From contig CAMRHE010000156.1 in NCBI GenBank assembly GCA_947044405.1, forward strand, positions 1,407,001 through 1,471,000: a DNA stretch of 64,000 bases. Direction: 5' to 3'. Position numbers and translations under genes: made by a program. The notes beneath the pieces are model-generated. The model was not told the DNA's origin. It worked only from the letters and a program-made list of their open reading frames with translations, and ran no database searches. The stretch is from Leptodactylus fallax (lineage: Eukaryota; Chordata; Amphibia; Anura; Leptodactylidae). Shown here piece by piece: positions 23,756 to 35,597 of this stretch. Each line of letters opens with the position of its first letter. The first letter of the stretch is position 1.

Positions 23756-25161
23756 AAAAACTGAATATTATTGCAGTTAAAACTGCATTTCCCAATGCCC
23801 TGATGGCAGGCGCCGATACTCCATAGTGAGCCGCAAGTCGTGGCATACTGCTGAGTATATATAGGAAAAACCCCCATCCCTGTCCCACCTGTGATATGTC
23901 GCAGCTGGATTGGTCTAGCCCTTCTTTGTCACAGGAGGGCGGGGTGAGTCACTTGGATACCGTAGATGCCAGACCTGGCCTACCAGCAAAACATTTCTCT
24001 AGTGTCTGCCATATCAGCTCGTCATATACAAGATATAATGGTTACTAAGGACTAGATGATGATCATTACATCGCACCCCGCTGGACCAAAGATTGATGAT
24101 GACTAGAACCGGGTGGTGCAATCAGGATAAGCATAAATGCATATAATGCTGAACTCCTTGTGCTAGAATAACAAAATACATAGAGATACACCCTATCATA
24201 AATAGGTATTGGGTCATAGAAAACAAATGCCCCCTGTAAAATGATTACATATCTACTAGATATCAAAACGGACCATATACATAATAGTACATTCTATCAT
24301 ATATACATGTGTGGCCAAGACATATCAATGGGCCATCAACATTGGTATAAATATGAGGCCACAATGTATAAACCCTATATCAACATATAGGGTCATATAT
24401 CATCTAGAAATATATAGAGCCACATAAATAAGTGTGCTAACCCATCATATATCATATGAGCCCAAATTAATATCAATAAGACTCATGTCATTCAGGACCT
24501 ATATCTAGATGTGGGTACATAGCTCTCAAGAGCAAGAAACCCCATGATCAGCGTACCTGAGAAGGTCCCACAAAAAGAAAAGATGCCCTGGATAAATTAA
24601 GATAAAAGAGCATGATACGATTAATAATATCTGGTTCTAAGTGCCAACAATTCTGACAGAAACCTTACAATGATGGTACTGTGTAATGTGGTAAACTTTG
24701 GATCCCTTGTAATCTGCCGCAGGCTAATGAATTCCCCTTCTATGGCACTTAAAAAGAAAATTCTATCTCAGGTACAGATCTCCTATCAGGCCATTTACAG
24801 TCTCAATAGATACAGCCTGGTATCATGTCAGAGTCCACCTGCAGATAAATTACAGCTGGCAATACACATTAGCTATGCACTGGCTGAACCGATGCATCCA
24901 ACCATGTGTATGTGGAGTCAGAGTCAGGAACAATTTTGGCTGGAGTCGGAAAAAGGTACAGTCTTTATCATTCCACTTTGAAGCCAAAGTAGTTGTCCAT
25001 TTTCAAACATAGAGAGACAAGTTGAAAAGTCAGGGGACATTCACATTACCATTACTAACATCTGTTGCTATCATCTGTCATAGGATACAATTGATAGTAT
25101 GGTAGTAGAGCAACGGACACTGACAGAACCCCCTCCATTTCCATCCATTCTCAGTGACATT
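23756..25161. other. Intron 1, no gene recognised
   Basis: The 23760-23960 part looks like a GC-richer old repeat. The 24100-24550 part is AT-rich with many ATATCAT words but no clean period. No conserved protein is encoded. Confidence 0.45.
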
Positions 25162-25171
25162 AAAAAATGAT

Positions 25172-26330
25172 AAAAGGGGGGGGCGTGGCTAGCCGACACG
25201 GTGTCTAGACGTGCTTTGTAGCTGCTCTTTTGTGAGACACATTATCCAGCGTTTCCTCCAGCCATCTCACCCTCCACACTCCTAACGCCTGGGAGCTCTC
25301 CCCCAAGCTCTAGTGTACTCGTCCGGGGGTGTTATTTGCGCATTTGAAGCCTCTTGCCGGCTGGCCCGGCTTGAGGCCCATATTTCTCCCAGGGGCACAC
25401 CATCTTGGACCTGGCACTTCTCATCACGGCCTAGGCCGACGTAGTTAACATCATCGGGCCCAAAATCACTGTTGGCCACCGCATTACCTGTTCCTGCTCC
25501 AGCGGCTTCTACAACCGATCCCGTAGATATCCCAAACCATTGCGGGCAACGTAGATCACCCCCGGAGACCTACTTGCTTCTTCACAGTGCGATCCGCCAT
25601 CTTGGGGCCTACTGCACTCACCACTGGCGGTGAGAGGGACGCCGGTTACTGCCTTGCCCGCTTCTACCGCTGAGATCGACGCCGACAGGCCCAGTGGAAG
25701 ACTAGCTGACAGCGGTTCCTACCGGCTCCAATCAACTCAGAGCAAGGCCTGAAGCCTGCGGCCTACTGGCCTATCTACAATAGCGGTTGCCATCTTGGGG
25801 CCTATCTCCTCCTTTAACCGGCTGGACAATTAACTCTGCATAGTGGCCTGCCTTCTCCTGCTGCTGGACCAGCGCTCTCAAACACCCTCCACACCGGCGG
25901 CGCTGTTTCGGGGTGGCGAGTCTTGCCCCCCCCCGACCTCCTTGCTCTGGGTCCTTCAGAGCTCCTCAGGACTTGGTCACTAGTCTGCTAGCAGCAACGC
26001 AGCCATCTCCTGTCCTGCCATCACACACTCCTGTGGTTTGTGCATTTCCTGGACCCTGTCTTGGGGAGAGGTACACTGAACCCCTATACATCCCTCAGTG
26101 GGGCTCCCCACCTTCCCCTTGACTTTCTCCAAGCTACTCCTATAAGCTTGCTTCACTACACAACTACAGAACCTCCAACCCTCCTCCTGGAAGTTATAGC
26201 TTCTGCAGTGTTAACGGTGGAGAGCAATCCCTAGATTGGCTCCCTCTGCAGTGTTCGACATAATCTCCTAAACCAGGTGTCGCCTGGTTTGGGGTCCTGA
26301 TGCCCACCGTGTAATTGAGCGTAAGTCCTG
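25172..26330 (+). promoter_or_regulatory. GC-rich 5' leader of the Tx1/L1-like LINE
   Basis: About 1.16 kb, GC-rich and rich in CTCC and CCATCTTGGGGCCTA words (the last occurs near 25589 and 25791). It precedes ORF1 once the CR1 is removed. LINEs of this type carry an internal promoter in this region; no specific site can be named from the sequence. It is not a host CpG-island promoter. Confidence 0.6.
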
Positions 26331-26334
26331 CTAT

Positions 26335-27301
26335 ATGTTTACAGATTTGCCTGACCATAAAGACAACTTCACCTGTATGAAATGCAAACTAGTGGCCCTT
26401 TTAGAAGATAAAGTGCAGAGGTTGGAAGAAAGAATAGAGACGTTGAGAGGCATCAAAGAAAGTGAGGTTTTTATTGATGAAGCAGAAGCAAGCCTCTTGA
26501 ATATAGTAAGGGAAGAAAGTATGAGAGAGCCTACAGTGGTGGAGGCTGAGGCAAAGCTCCTAAATATAGTAATATACTTGAGTGAACCTACAGAGACAGA
26601 TAAATGGATACAGGTGACCAAGAGATGCAAAAGGATCACAAGGCCATCACCACTTACACAGCTAGGTAACCGATATGAAACTCTTATGCAGACTGATGAA
26701 AATGATAAGAATAATCTATCAGCAAAAGAAGAAACAAAAGTCACCCAGAGACAAGAGGGAGCAACAAGAAATAGCGTAGCGAGGAAAAAAAAGAAGAGTA
26801 GTGGTTATGGGCGACTCACTGCTAAGAGGCACAGAGGCAGCTGTCTGCAGGCCAGATAGAACTGCACAAGAAGTATGCTGCCTCCCAGGAGCAAAAGTTA
26901 GGGATGTGGCCGATAGGATTCCATGCCTCTTCAGCTCCAAGGATAACTACCCATTTTTGCTGATACATGTGGGTACAAACGACACGGCAAAAAATGATTT
27001 ACCAACTATTCGTAAAGACTTTGAAAATCTAGGAAAGAAAGTGAAGGAACTGGATGCGCAGGTAGTATTTTCATCAATTCTCCCAGTTGATGGTTATGGT
27101 ATCAGGAGATGGAATAAAATACTAGAGGTAAACAAGTGGCTTCGGCAGTGGTGTAGAGAGCAAGGTTTTGGATTTCTGGACCATGGAGTGAATTACCTCT
27201 ATGATGGACTCCTTGCTAGAGATGGGATACATCTCACAAAGCCTGGGAAACACATATTTGCCAGAAGACTTGCCACACTTATCAGGAGGGCTTTAAACTA
27301 G
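26335..27301 (+). pseudogene. CR1 ORF1 with esterase domain, one frameshift
   Basis: The first part (26335-26859) holds a Cys-x2-Cys (CMKC) remnant of a zinc-finger region and a coiled coil (LLEDKVQRLEERIETLRGI). The second frame (26801-27301) holds an SGNH/GDSL-type esterase: GDSLLRG with the nucleophile serine, HVGTND, and DGIHL with the Asp and His. The two frames overlap around an A8 run near 26786-26793, so a single-base slip probably separates them. The N terminus is missing through truncation. ORF1 proteins of CR1 bind RNA; the esterase role is unclear. Confidence 0.82.
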
Positions 27302-27312
27302 AAGAGGAGGGG

Positions 27313-30207
27313 ATGGGAAGTAAAAAGAAAGACAAGAACATGCAGCTAAAGGATATACTAAACAAGGTTACTAGATGTGGTAATGAGGACCTAAGACAGG
27401 ATACTCAGAAGGAAATTAAGAAAAAGGAAGTATCAGAGCACAATCTGAAATGTTTTTACACAAATGCGCAAAGCTTGGGAAATAAACAGGGAGAATTAGA
27501 ACTGATAATACAGAAGGAAAAATATGATGTCATTGGTATTACAGAAACTTGGTGGAACGATAAGCATGATTGGAATATACAGATGGAAGGATACAACTTA
27601 TTAAAAAAAAATAGAACTAATAAAAGAGGGGGAGGAGTTGCATTGTATGTTAAAAAAGATCACATTTCCACAGAAATCACAGTTTTACAAAATGATAACT
27701 TATTGGAAAATATTTGGGTAACAATTCAGGGGAAAAACAATGATAAGGACATCATAATAGGTGTTTATTATAGACCACCAGGACAGACAGAAGACAGGGA
27801 TGAGATTTTTTCACAGCAAATGACCACGCTTTCGAAGAAATTTGAAATTGTTATCATGGGAGACTTTAATTACCCAGATATTCATTGGGAAACTCACACA
27901 GCTACGAGTAAAAGCTCTATCAAATTTTTATCCTCTCTAGCAGACAACTTCATTGCCCAGTTAGTAGAAAAAAACACGAGAGGAACATCCTTTCTGGACC
28001 TAGTTTTAACTAATAAGGAGGACATGGGTAAGGAATTAAGGGTAGCAGGGACATTGGGATTCAGCGACCATGCTATACTCGAGTTTGGGGTTGTAAGAAG
28101 AAGAAGACCTGAGAAGACAAAGATTAGAAGGCTCAATTTTAGTAGGGCAGATTTTAGGGGCCTAAAGGTAAGGGTTAGTAGAATTCCATGGCGAAAATTA
28201 CTTAAGCACAAAAATGCACATGAGGGGTGGGAAATTTTCCGTAGGGAAATCATTAATGCACAGGAACTAACAATACCTAGAAGCAAGAAAAATGGGAATC
28301 ACCTAAAAACTCCAGGATGGATGACCAAAAAATTACATAACCTACTAAAAAAGAAAAAGGAAACTTACAACAAGTGGAAGATGGGAGCTATATCTAAGGG
28401 AGAGTATACAGCAGTTTGCAGACTCTGCAAGATAAGCATTAAAAAAGCCAAGGCTGAATACGAATTGAAGCTTGCAAAAGAAGTTAAGAGTAATGTAAAA
28501 GGTTTTTGGGGATATGTTAAGAGCAAAAGAAAAGTGAAGGAAACCATTGGAGTCCTGAAGAACGAAAAGGGTGAAAAAGTTAACATGGTGGATCAGCAGG
28601 TGGAGTTACTGAATTCATATTTTGTATCCGTCTTCTCCCAAGAAATGGATGGAAATATCAACATTAATGGTGATAGTGATGAGGGGAATGAGGACTCCAA
28701 GCTGATTATAAGCGAAGGTTTGGTAAGAGAACATTTAGCTAAGATTAAGGAAACCAAGTCCCCAGGACCGGATGATTTACACCCTAGAGTTTTAAAAGAA
28801 TTAGCAGAGGAAATAACAGAACCCCTTGCAATAATCTTTAATAAGTCATGGGAAACAGGAGTGGTCCCTCTAGATTGGAAAAGGGCAAATGTGGTCCCCA
28901 TCTACAAAAAGGGGAATAGGGACGACCCAGGAAATTATAGGCCGGTAAGTCTGACCTCGATAGTAGGAAAAATCTTTGAACAAATTGTTAAAGAACATTT
29001 AATTAGGTACCTGGATGGGAAGGCTTTAATTAATCAGAGCCAGCACGGCTTTATGCCTAATAAATCTTGTCAGACTAATCTTATTTCCTTCTATAATAAA
29101 GTCACTGAATGGTTGGACCAGGGAAATGCAGTGGACATAGTATATCTTGACTTTAGTAAGGCCTTTGATAAAGTATCACATAACATTCTTATTGAAAAAA
29201 TGATCAAGTATGGCTTTGATAAAATATCAGTGAGGTGGGTTCACAATTGGCTTAATGATCGGGCACAACGAGTAATTCTAAATGGCTATACATCAAACTG
29301 GAAGAAAGTAAAAAGCGGGGTGCCGCAGGGCTCTGTCCTGGGCCCAGTACTTTTTAATATTTTTATAAATGATCTGGATGATGGGGTTAATGGGGAACTA
29401 ATAAAATTTGCAGATGATACAAAGCTAGGAGGAATGGCCAACACTAGAGAGGAGAGAGAATGCATCCAAAAGGACTTAGACACACTGGAACAATGGGCTG
29501 AGGTGAACAAAATGGTATTCAACAGGGACAAATGCAAAGTTCTACATCTGGGTAACAGAAATGCAAGAAGCATATATAGTATGGGAGGAATAGTACTAAG
29601 TGAGAGTACAGGGGAAAAGGATCTGGGCATAATAATAGATCGCAAATTCAACATGAGTCAACAGTGCGGTGCGGTGGCTAAAAAGGCTAATAAAATTCTA
29701 GGATGTATCAAGACGAGCATTGAAGCTAGATCAAGAGAGGTAATTATTCCGCTGTACTCTGCCCTGGTCAGACCCCACCTGGAATACTGTGTACAGTTCT
29801 GGGCTCCCCAGTTTAAGAAAGACATCGATTTATTGGAGCAGGTCCAGAGAAGAGCAACCAAAATAGTGGAAGGTCTACAAACCATGTCCTACGAGGAGAG
29901 GCTAAAAGAATTGGGACTGCTTAGTTTGCAGAAGAGAAGGCTAAGGGGAGACTTAATAGCGGTATTTAAATATCTGAAAGGTTGTCACAGTGCAGAGGGA
30001 TCTACCCTTTTCTCATTAGCAGAAGGAAGCACGAGAAGTAATGGGATGAAACTAAGGGGAAGGAGATTCAGATTAGACATTAGGAAAAACTTTCTAACAG
30101 TAAGGGTAGTGAGAGAGTGGAATAGGCTGCCACGGGAGGTGGTGAGTTCTCCATCAATTGAAATCTTCAAGCGGAAACTGGATAGGTATATAGCTGGGAT
30201 GTTTTAG
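27313..30207 (+). CDS. CR1 ORF2: endonuclease-reverse transcriptase, intact
   Basis: 964 codons with no stop, 11 bp after ORF1. The N-terminal apurinic-type endonuclease has NAQSL (N51), TETWW (E78), GDFNYPDIHW near 183 and FSDH near 250. The reverse transcriptase follows, at about 480-750: NYRPVSLTS, the YLDFSKAFDKVSH motif with the first catalytic Asp near 612, [13 protein letters not shown], then FADDTK with the two Asp near 700. A C-terminal RRLRGDLI...REWNRLP segment is typical of CR1. The protein would nick target DNA and copy the element RNA there. Length matches full CR1 ORF2. It lies antisense to ANKH. Confidence 0.95.
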   Translation: MGSKKKDKNMQLKDILNKVTRCGNEDLRQDTQKEIKKKEVSEHNLKCFYTNAQSLGNKQGELELIIQKEKYDVIGITETWWNDKHDWNIQMEGYNLLKKNRTNKRGGGVALYVKKDHISTEITVLQNDNLLENIWVTIQGKNNDKDIIIGVYYRPPGQTEDRDEIFSQQMTTLSKKFEIVIMGDFNYPDIHWETHTATSKSSIKFLSSLADNFIAQLVEKNTRGTSFLDLVLTNKEDMGKELRVAGTLGFSDHAILEFGVVRRRRPEKTKIRRLNFSRADFRGLKVRVSRIPWRKLLKHKNAHEGWEIFRREIINAQELTIPRSKKNGNHLKTPGWMTKKLHNLLKKKKETYNKWKMGAISKGEYTAVCRLCKISIKKAKAEYELKLAKEVKSNVKGFWGYVKSKRKVKETIGVLKNEKGEKVNMVDQQVELLNSYFVSVFSQEMDGNININGDSDEGNEDSKLIISEGLVREHLAKIKETKSPGPDDLHPRVLKELAEEITEPLAIIFNKSWETGVVPLDWKRANVVPIYKKGNRDDPGNYRPVSLTSIVGKIFEQIVKEHLIRYLDGKALINQSQHGFMPNKSCQTNLISFYNKVTEWLDQGNAVDIVYLDFSKAFDKVSHNILIEKMIKYGFDKISVRWVHNWLNDRAQRVILNGYTSNWKKVKSGVPQGSVLGPVLFNIFINDLDDGVNGELIKFADDTKLGGMANTREERECIQKDLDTLEQWAEVNKMVFNRDKCKVLHLGNRNARSIYSMGGIVLSESTGEKDLGIIIDRKFNMSQQCGAVAKKANKILGCIKTSIEARSREVIIPLYSALVRPHLEYCVQFWAPQFKKDIDLLEQVQRRATKIVEGLQTMSYEERLKELGLLSLQKRRLRGDLIAVFKYLKGCHSAEGSTLFSLAEGSTRSNGMKLRGRRFRLDIRKNFLTVRVVREWNRLPREVVSSPSIEIFKRKLDRYIAGMF

Positions 30208-30349
30208 GAATTCCTGCTTTGCAGGGGGTTGGACTCGATGGCCCTTGAGGTCCCTTCCAACTCAAACAAACAAACAAACAAACTATAAGCGGCACCCTGC
30301 AACCCTCAGCTTTGGATCTGGTTCTTTCTGATAGTCCCAAAAATTAAGT

Positions 30350-31602
30350 ATGGCCCGCAGGAGAAAGAAAGGCCCACCCAAGAAACGTATGGATTTCTTA
30401 ACTATCCCACCCACCATACAAGCAGACGATGAATCCCGTTCTTCAGTTGCAGTAACCCAAATGTTGGTCCCCTCTGGCATTACTCCTCCTCCTATTTTGC
30501 CGGCCCTTTCCATTCAACCCGGCTCGGACTCCTCCTCCTCCTGTTCTACCTCTTCTCCATCGCCCTCTCAATTGGAGCTGACAAATAAAAGGGGCTCTTC
30601 CTCAACAACTGCTGACAACCCTCCGCGATCACGGTCTGGGGAGGAGGGAGCACACCAAACTCCCCCTAGTTCTCCGACTGTTAGTCCAGCTAAACAGCGC
30701 ATGAAATGGGACACGACATTTGATTTCTCCTCCAAATCTCATCCTCAAAACCAAGGGCTCTCTCCTGACACCCCTAATTCTCTTAAGACCTTTCCCGCGG
30801 GCAATCAGAATCTTTTTTGAAGGACATTATGTTAGTCCTCCACAGCACCATTCAAAAGGATATTACAAAAGCTATTTCCAACATGTCCTCTACAATTGAT
30901 TCGCTTGGTGAACGCATAGATCACGTCGAATCAAAAATGCGCGAATTTGCTGGTGCTCACAACTCTGTGGTCGACGCCCATAATGACCTAGAAGAGGAAG
31001 TAGAAGCCCTAAAACTTAAGCTAGCGGATATTGAAGACAGGAACCGCAGAAACAATGTGAAATTCCGTGGCATCCCTGAATCTGTCTCCCCATCTGACCT
31101 GCCTCAATTTCTCCAAACCTTCATTAAAGCAGTCCTGCCTCATTGCACTGATCATGATTTAATCCTAGATCGTGCTCATAGACTTCCCAAACCGAAAAAT
31201 CTTCCTGATTCTGTCCCACGAGACGCTATTGCTAGGGTCCACTTCTACCATGTGAAAGATCAACTTATGTCAGTTTCCAGAAGAATGCCTACTTTTCCTG
31301 CTCCTTTTCAGAATATCAAACTATTCACTGATCTGTCTCAGGCGACCATAGCAGCAAGGAAGAAGTTAGCTCCCATCACCCAAACACTACGTCATCATTC
31401 CATATCTTATAAGTGGGGCTTTCTGGTGAAAGTGATTGTATTTCGGAATGGAGCATCTCATATTTTCTCTTCCCTAGACCAGGGGTCGAAGCTTCTTCAG
31501 CAATGGGGTTTGGACACCCCTCCCACTCAAGCTCAGTCCCACAGAATCAACTCCCCGTCTAAGCTGAAGCCTACTTGGAACCAAGTATCCGAGATCACCT
31601 GA
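30350..31602 (+). pseudogene. Tx1/L1-like ORF1, single frameshift
   Basis: It starts at ATG MARRRKKGPPKKRM, a basic N terminus, then a long Ser/Pro-rich low-complexity stretch to 30820. The second frame (from 30817) carries a coiled coil (VESKMREFAGAHNSV, LEEEVEALKLKLADIE) and an RRM-like L1 ORF1 domain (DRNRRNNVKFRGIPE, ILDRAHRLPK, AIARVHFYHVKDQLM). The break falls in a T7 run at 30812-30818. Together about 417 residues, normal for this clade. The protein would be an RNA-binding chaperone of the LINE particle. Confidence 0.85.
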
Positions 31603-31879
31603 GGACATTGTAAAGCTAAGATATAGCGGGCATTTTCATGTTCTTCCTTTTGCAACCTGCACCCCGAGTTTGCATGGTATCCTTTACTGCTCAGTATGTT
31701 GTTTCTCTGTTTATTCTCTGTCGATTTGATGTTTTTGATTTCCACACCAGTTACCCAATCCTTGACCCTCATTTGGACCAACTTCTCCTGGTATGTAATT
31801 TGTGCTTTAGTGTTGTGGGGTTCTCTTACTTCTTGTATGCCTGTCACATCTCAGAAGCATTTCTCTTGGCTTTCCTATG

Positions 31880-34800
31880 GCCATTAACTTTTTTTCCATG
31901 AATGTTAAGGGTCTCGACAGTCCCTGACATGGATCTCTGATATGGAAAGAGGCGGCTAGGTCAAATGTCGATGTGTTATGCATACAGGAATCACATTTTA
32001 AGAAACAGTCTCCTCCTAAATATTCCCATAAAGCTTTCCCCCCAAATTTACTTTTCTAATGCTGACAAAAAGAAAGGAGGGGTCATCATTGCTATTAAAA
32101 ATACTGTCACATTCCACCTCATAGATTCTATTATAGATCATAAAGGGAGATTTATAGCTCTAACCTGCACTCTTAATGTTACTTTTACCATAGTTAATGT
32201 TTATTGCCCAAATACCTCTCAGGTGGCCTTTTGGACACTTTATGTAAAAAACTTAGAAACAAAATACAAGGTAAATGTATTATATGTGGCGATTTCATAA
32301 TTTCTAACTCCTCTATTGATACCACTTAAAAAGGCAACAGATCCCCCGCACAACTAGATGCCTGGCTCATCCAGGAAGACCTTCATGATGTCTGGCGATG
32401 CTTACATGCATCCGAAAAGGACTATACATTTTATTCCGCAAGCCAACAAAACATACACTAGGATTGACATGTTTTTAACTACTAAATGGCTCCTCCCTGA
32501 CATCTCTCAGTGTACTATAGGGAACATTACGTGGTCGGACCACGCCCCTATTACCATGACAGTACAAACCCCTGCTTATCCCCGTAACACATATTGTTGG
32601 CGTAACAATGTCTATGTCATGTCTCTGAGCTCAGTTAGGGAATCTATTTCCTCTAGCCTTGCGGCGTTCTTTTCTATTAATGCTCCGTCAATGAGAGATG
32701 CTTTCTCCTTATGAAACTCCCATAAGGCCTATATAACAAGGACACCACTATCTCACAACCCATTACTAAACATATCAAAAATTTCCTAAACTCTTTACAA
32801 CTTCCTTCCCTCTCTCCTGCTCAATTACTGGCATTGAACAAACCATTCACGACCCCAGAACTAGAGAAAACGATCACTTCTCTTAAGTTAGGCAAATCCC
32901 CGGACCCTGATGGCTACTCGAGCGAATATTTCTATTTATTTAAATCTCAACTGCTCCCACACCTTGTTAATATGTGTAATTTGGCTATGTCCTCGGGTCA
33001 ATTCCCTCCCGAAATGCTCAAAGCAACTATAATAACATTACCAAAACCAGGGAAAGATCCCACCTGTCCAGGTAACTTTCACCCCATTTCCCTTCTTAAT
33101 TCTGATATAAAACTTTACGCAAAAATACTGGCTAATAGACTACTCTCAATTCTCCCTAGTATTATTGGCAGAGACCAGGTAGGCTTCACTAAAGGTCGCC
33201 AGGCCCCTGACGGCACAAGAAGATTAATTGACTTGATTGCTTTTGCTGATTCCCAGCAGACGCCTTCTCTGCTCCTATCTCTGGATGCGGAGAAGGCGTT
33301 TGACAGGGTGCATTGGGGGTAATGCCTTTGAGGTCCTCCAGAGGCTTGGCTTCTCTGGGCCCATTTTTTCAGCAATATCTGCCCTGTACACAGCTTCTGT
33401 TTTATTTAATGGTGTCTTTTCTGAACCATTTCAAATAACAAATGGTGCTCACTAGGGGTGTCCCCTTTCCCCCCTTATCTTTTCTATAGTCATGGAACCT
33501 CTGGCTGAAAGCATTAGAGCACACCAGGGGATCCATGGGCTCTTTGACGGACAACACTCTCACAAATTGAATCTATTTGCAGACGATGTGATTCTTACAC
33601 TAACCCGTCCCCTTGAATCCCTTCCAGGAGTGATGGATGTTCTGAATACGTTTGATCGAATTTCCTACTATAAAATAAATGAAACCAAATCCCAACTTTT
33701 AGGTATCCACATTTCTCCTCATTCCCGCCAATCTTTGAGTAGTCAGTTTCCCTTTCAGTGGAGCACCACATCTATTCCCTACTTGGGCATTAACTTAACG
33801 CCATCGGTTAAATCTCTGGTTGCAGCCAATTTTCCCCCTTTAATTTCTTCTATTCAAATTGAACTAACTAGGTTGTCTAAATTTGAGAACTCTTCGATGA
33901 GCAGAATAGTTCTTTATAAGATACTCATCCTCCCACGCATTTTATATTTTCTAAGAACATTGTCGATTCCCATTCCTGCAAGCACCTTTTCAGCTCTTCA
34001 CAGGCAAATGAATGCGTTCATTTGGCAGCGAATGAGACCACGTATTTCCTTTTCTACAATGACGAAGCTGTCCGGTCATGGGGGTATGGGCCTTCCCAAC
34101 TTTTATCACTACCACTTAACTTTTCTTCTTAGCTACTTAAAATTCTGGTGGAATGACTCCCACGATAAATTTTGGCCAGCAGTGGAGGCTCGGGTGGCCC
34201 ATATCCCCGACTTGAGAGCACTTTTGTGTCCTCCCGCATCGAATCTATCCTCAACCCCAGTCCCCCCTTCGGTTCGGGCCTCTCTTGAGGCTTGGAGGGT
34301 GGGGTGCTCCTCCGCACATCATTCCTCACTTCCCAAGATAAATATTACGATCCCCATACAGGCTCTGATGCTCCAAATACCCCATATTTCCTTATCATGG
34401 ATCGCTTGCGAAATATTTCAGACCTGTTCCACAACCAATCCATCCTCTCTTTTCCACAACTTCAGGCCAAATTCTCACTGTCCCCCCGGGAGTTGTTCAG
34501 ATACATTCAAATTAGGGATTTCTTATTATCTTCCTCGTCCTCTACCACTTCCTCCATCCCTGCTGTCTTAGGGGACTTCTTACAAAGTCCTTTAGCTTCG
34601 AAATCTAAGGGTGTAAAACCTTTATACCTCCTAATAGCCAATGATCTTCACTAAGTTAAATCTCCTCCTTTTTTGAAGTGGGAGTCTGATTTCGGTAGCA
34701 GTTTTGGTGTGGCAGAGTGGAATGGCGCCTTGACCTAGGCATGTAAGTCGACTGCTTGTGTCTCTCAATGGGAACAATATTACAAAATTCTTTTACGATG

Positions 34801-35238
34801 GTATTATACCCCATTGAGACTCTCAAAAATTTACCCAACGTCTTCACCCTTTTGTTGGAGAGGATGTGGACAAATTGGCTCACTTTTTCATGTTTTTTGG
34901 AGCTGCCCACACATTGTTTCATTCTGGCACGCCACTCTCAATGTCCTCAGCGATTACACACAATACAAGATTACACCGTCTGCTCCCTTAGCTCTCCTCT
35001 TACTTGGGATTCACAATATTGCTCACCCTTTTTGGTCTGTCACTTTTTCCATGCAGCCCGGTTATTAATTGCCCGTCATTGGAAATCACCTTGCATCCCG
35101 TCCCTGGCTGAACTTCTATCTATTATCTCTACTAATTGTAAGCAGGAACATATGCTTGCTTGTCAGAAGGGTAAGCTTAGGGACTTCTATGCTCGGTGGT
35201 CTTCATGGCTGCCTCACCATCCGCTCCCTTACTCCTAA
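31880..35238 (+). pseudogene. Tx1/L1-like ORF2, multiply broken
   Basis: Pieces in order: the endonuclease N terminus (MNVKGLDS near 31898, then DVLCIQESHF near 31968, KGGVIIAIKN, WSDHAPITM near 32533). The reverse transcriptase follows in three frames: KSPDPDGYSSEYF near 32897, GRQAPDGTRRLIDLIAF, LSLDAEKAFDRVHW near 33276, GCPLSPLIFSIV near 33456, FADDVIL near 33579. A C-terminal region runs to 35238 with scattered Cys and His. A TGA sits at about 31927 and a TAG replaces the usual codon before GCPLSP at 33453. Several frameshifts and a probable deletion near 32715-32830 also occur. It is dead, but the catalytic FADD is still readable. Confidence 0.85.
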
Positions 35239-35597
35239 CTGGGTGGCTTGGTCACTCTAATCTTCAACCATGCAGCTATTAATTTTCAAATGTTGTCATA
35301 CACAGTGTGTCTGTCAATAATAATTTCACTGGCTCCAGTAGGTTGGTCCCTCTCTTCCTTTATTCCCCTTTTCCGGTGTTGTTATTTTACTATGTTACTT
35401 TCTCGTGTCATTGCGGTGTTCTGCGTAACGCCTTAGCCTATACCTAATATACTACATGTCACATCACACGATTTACTGTTTTCTGGTACATATTATGTGT
35501 TACATCACACTCTCATGTATGTTTTTTTTTTATTCCTTTGTAAAACTTCAATAAAAATTTATTTGATAAAAAAAAAAAAATAAATAAAAAAAATGAT

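Larger units (their letters stand above)
26331..30286 (+). mobile_element. CR1 LINE inserted in the Tx1/L1-like LINE
   Basis: The 3' end GGTTGGACTCGATGGC...GAGGTCCCTTCCAACTC followed by (CAAA)n is the CR1 hallmark. The 5' junction is at CTATA (26330), and CTATA recurs right after the tail at 30287, a short target overlap. The element enters inside ORF1, so it is 5'-truncated by a small amount. ORF2 is complete and the tail is clean, pointing to a recent insertion. Confidence 0.92.
25172..35587 (+). mobile_element. Tx1/L1-like LINE, split by a CR1 insertion
   Basis: The element opens AAAAGGGGGGGGCGTGGC and runs through a GC-rich leader, ORF1, ORF2 and an A-rich tail at 35569-35587. AAAAAATGAT occurs at 25162-25171 and 35588-35597, a likely though low-complexity target duplication. 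CR1 occupies 26331-30286. Without it the LINE is about 6.4 kb, near full length. ORF1 and ORF2 are both damaged, so it is older than its CR1 guest. Confidence 0.85.

Noticed and set aside
25177..26300. GC-rich stretch considered as a host CpG-island promoter or ANKH exon 1
   Set aside because: It leads directly into the LINE ORF1 once the CR1 is removed and has no ANKH N-terminal coding sequence on the minus strand.
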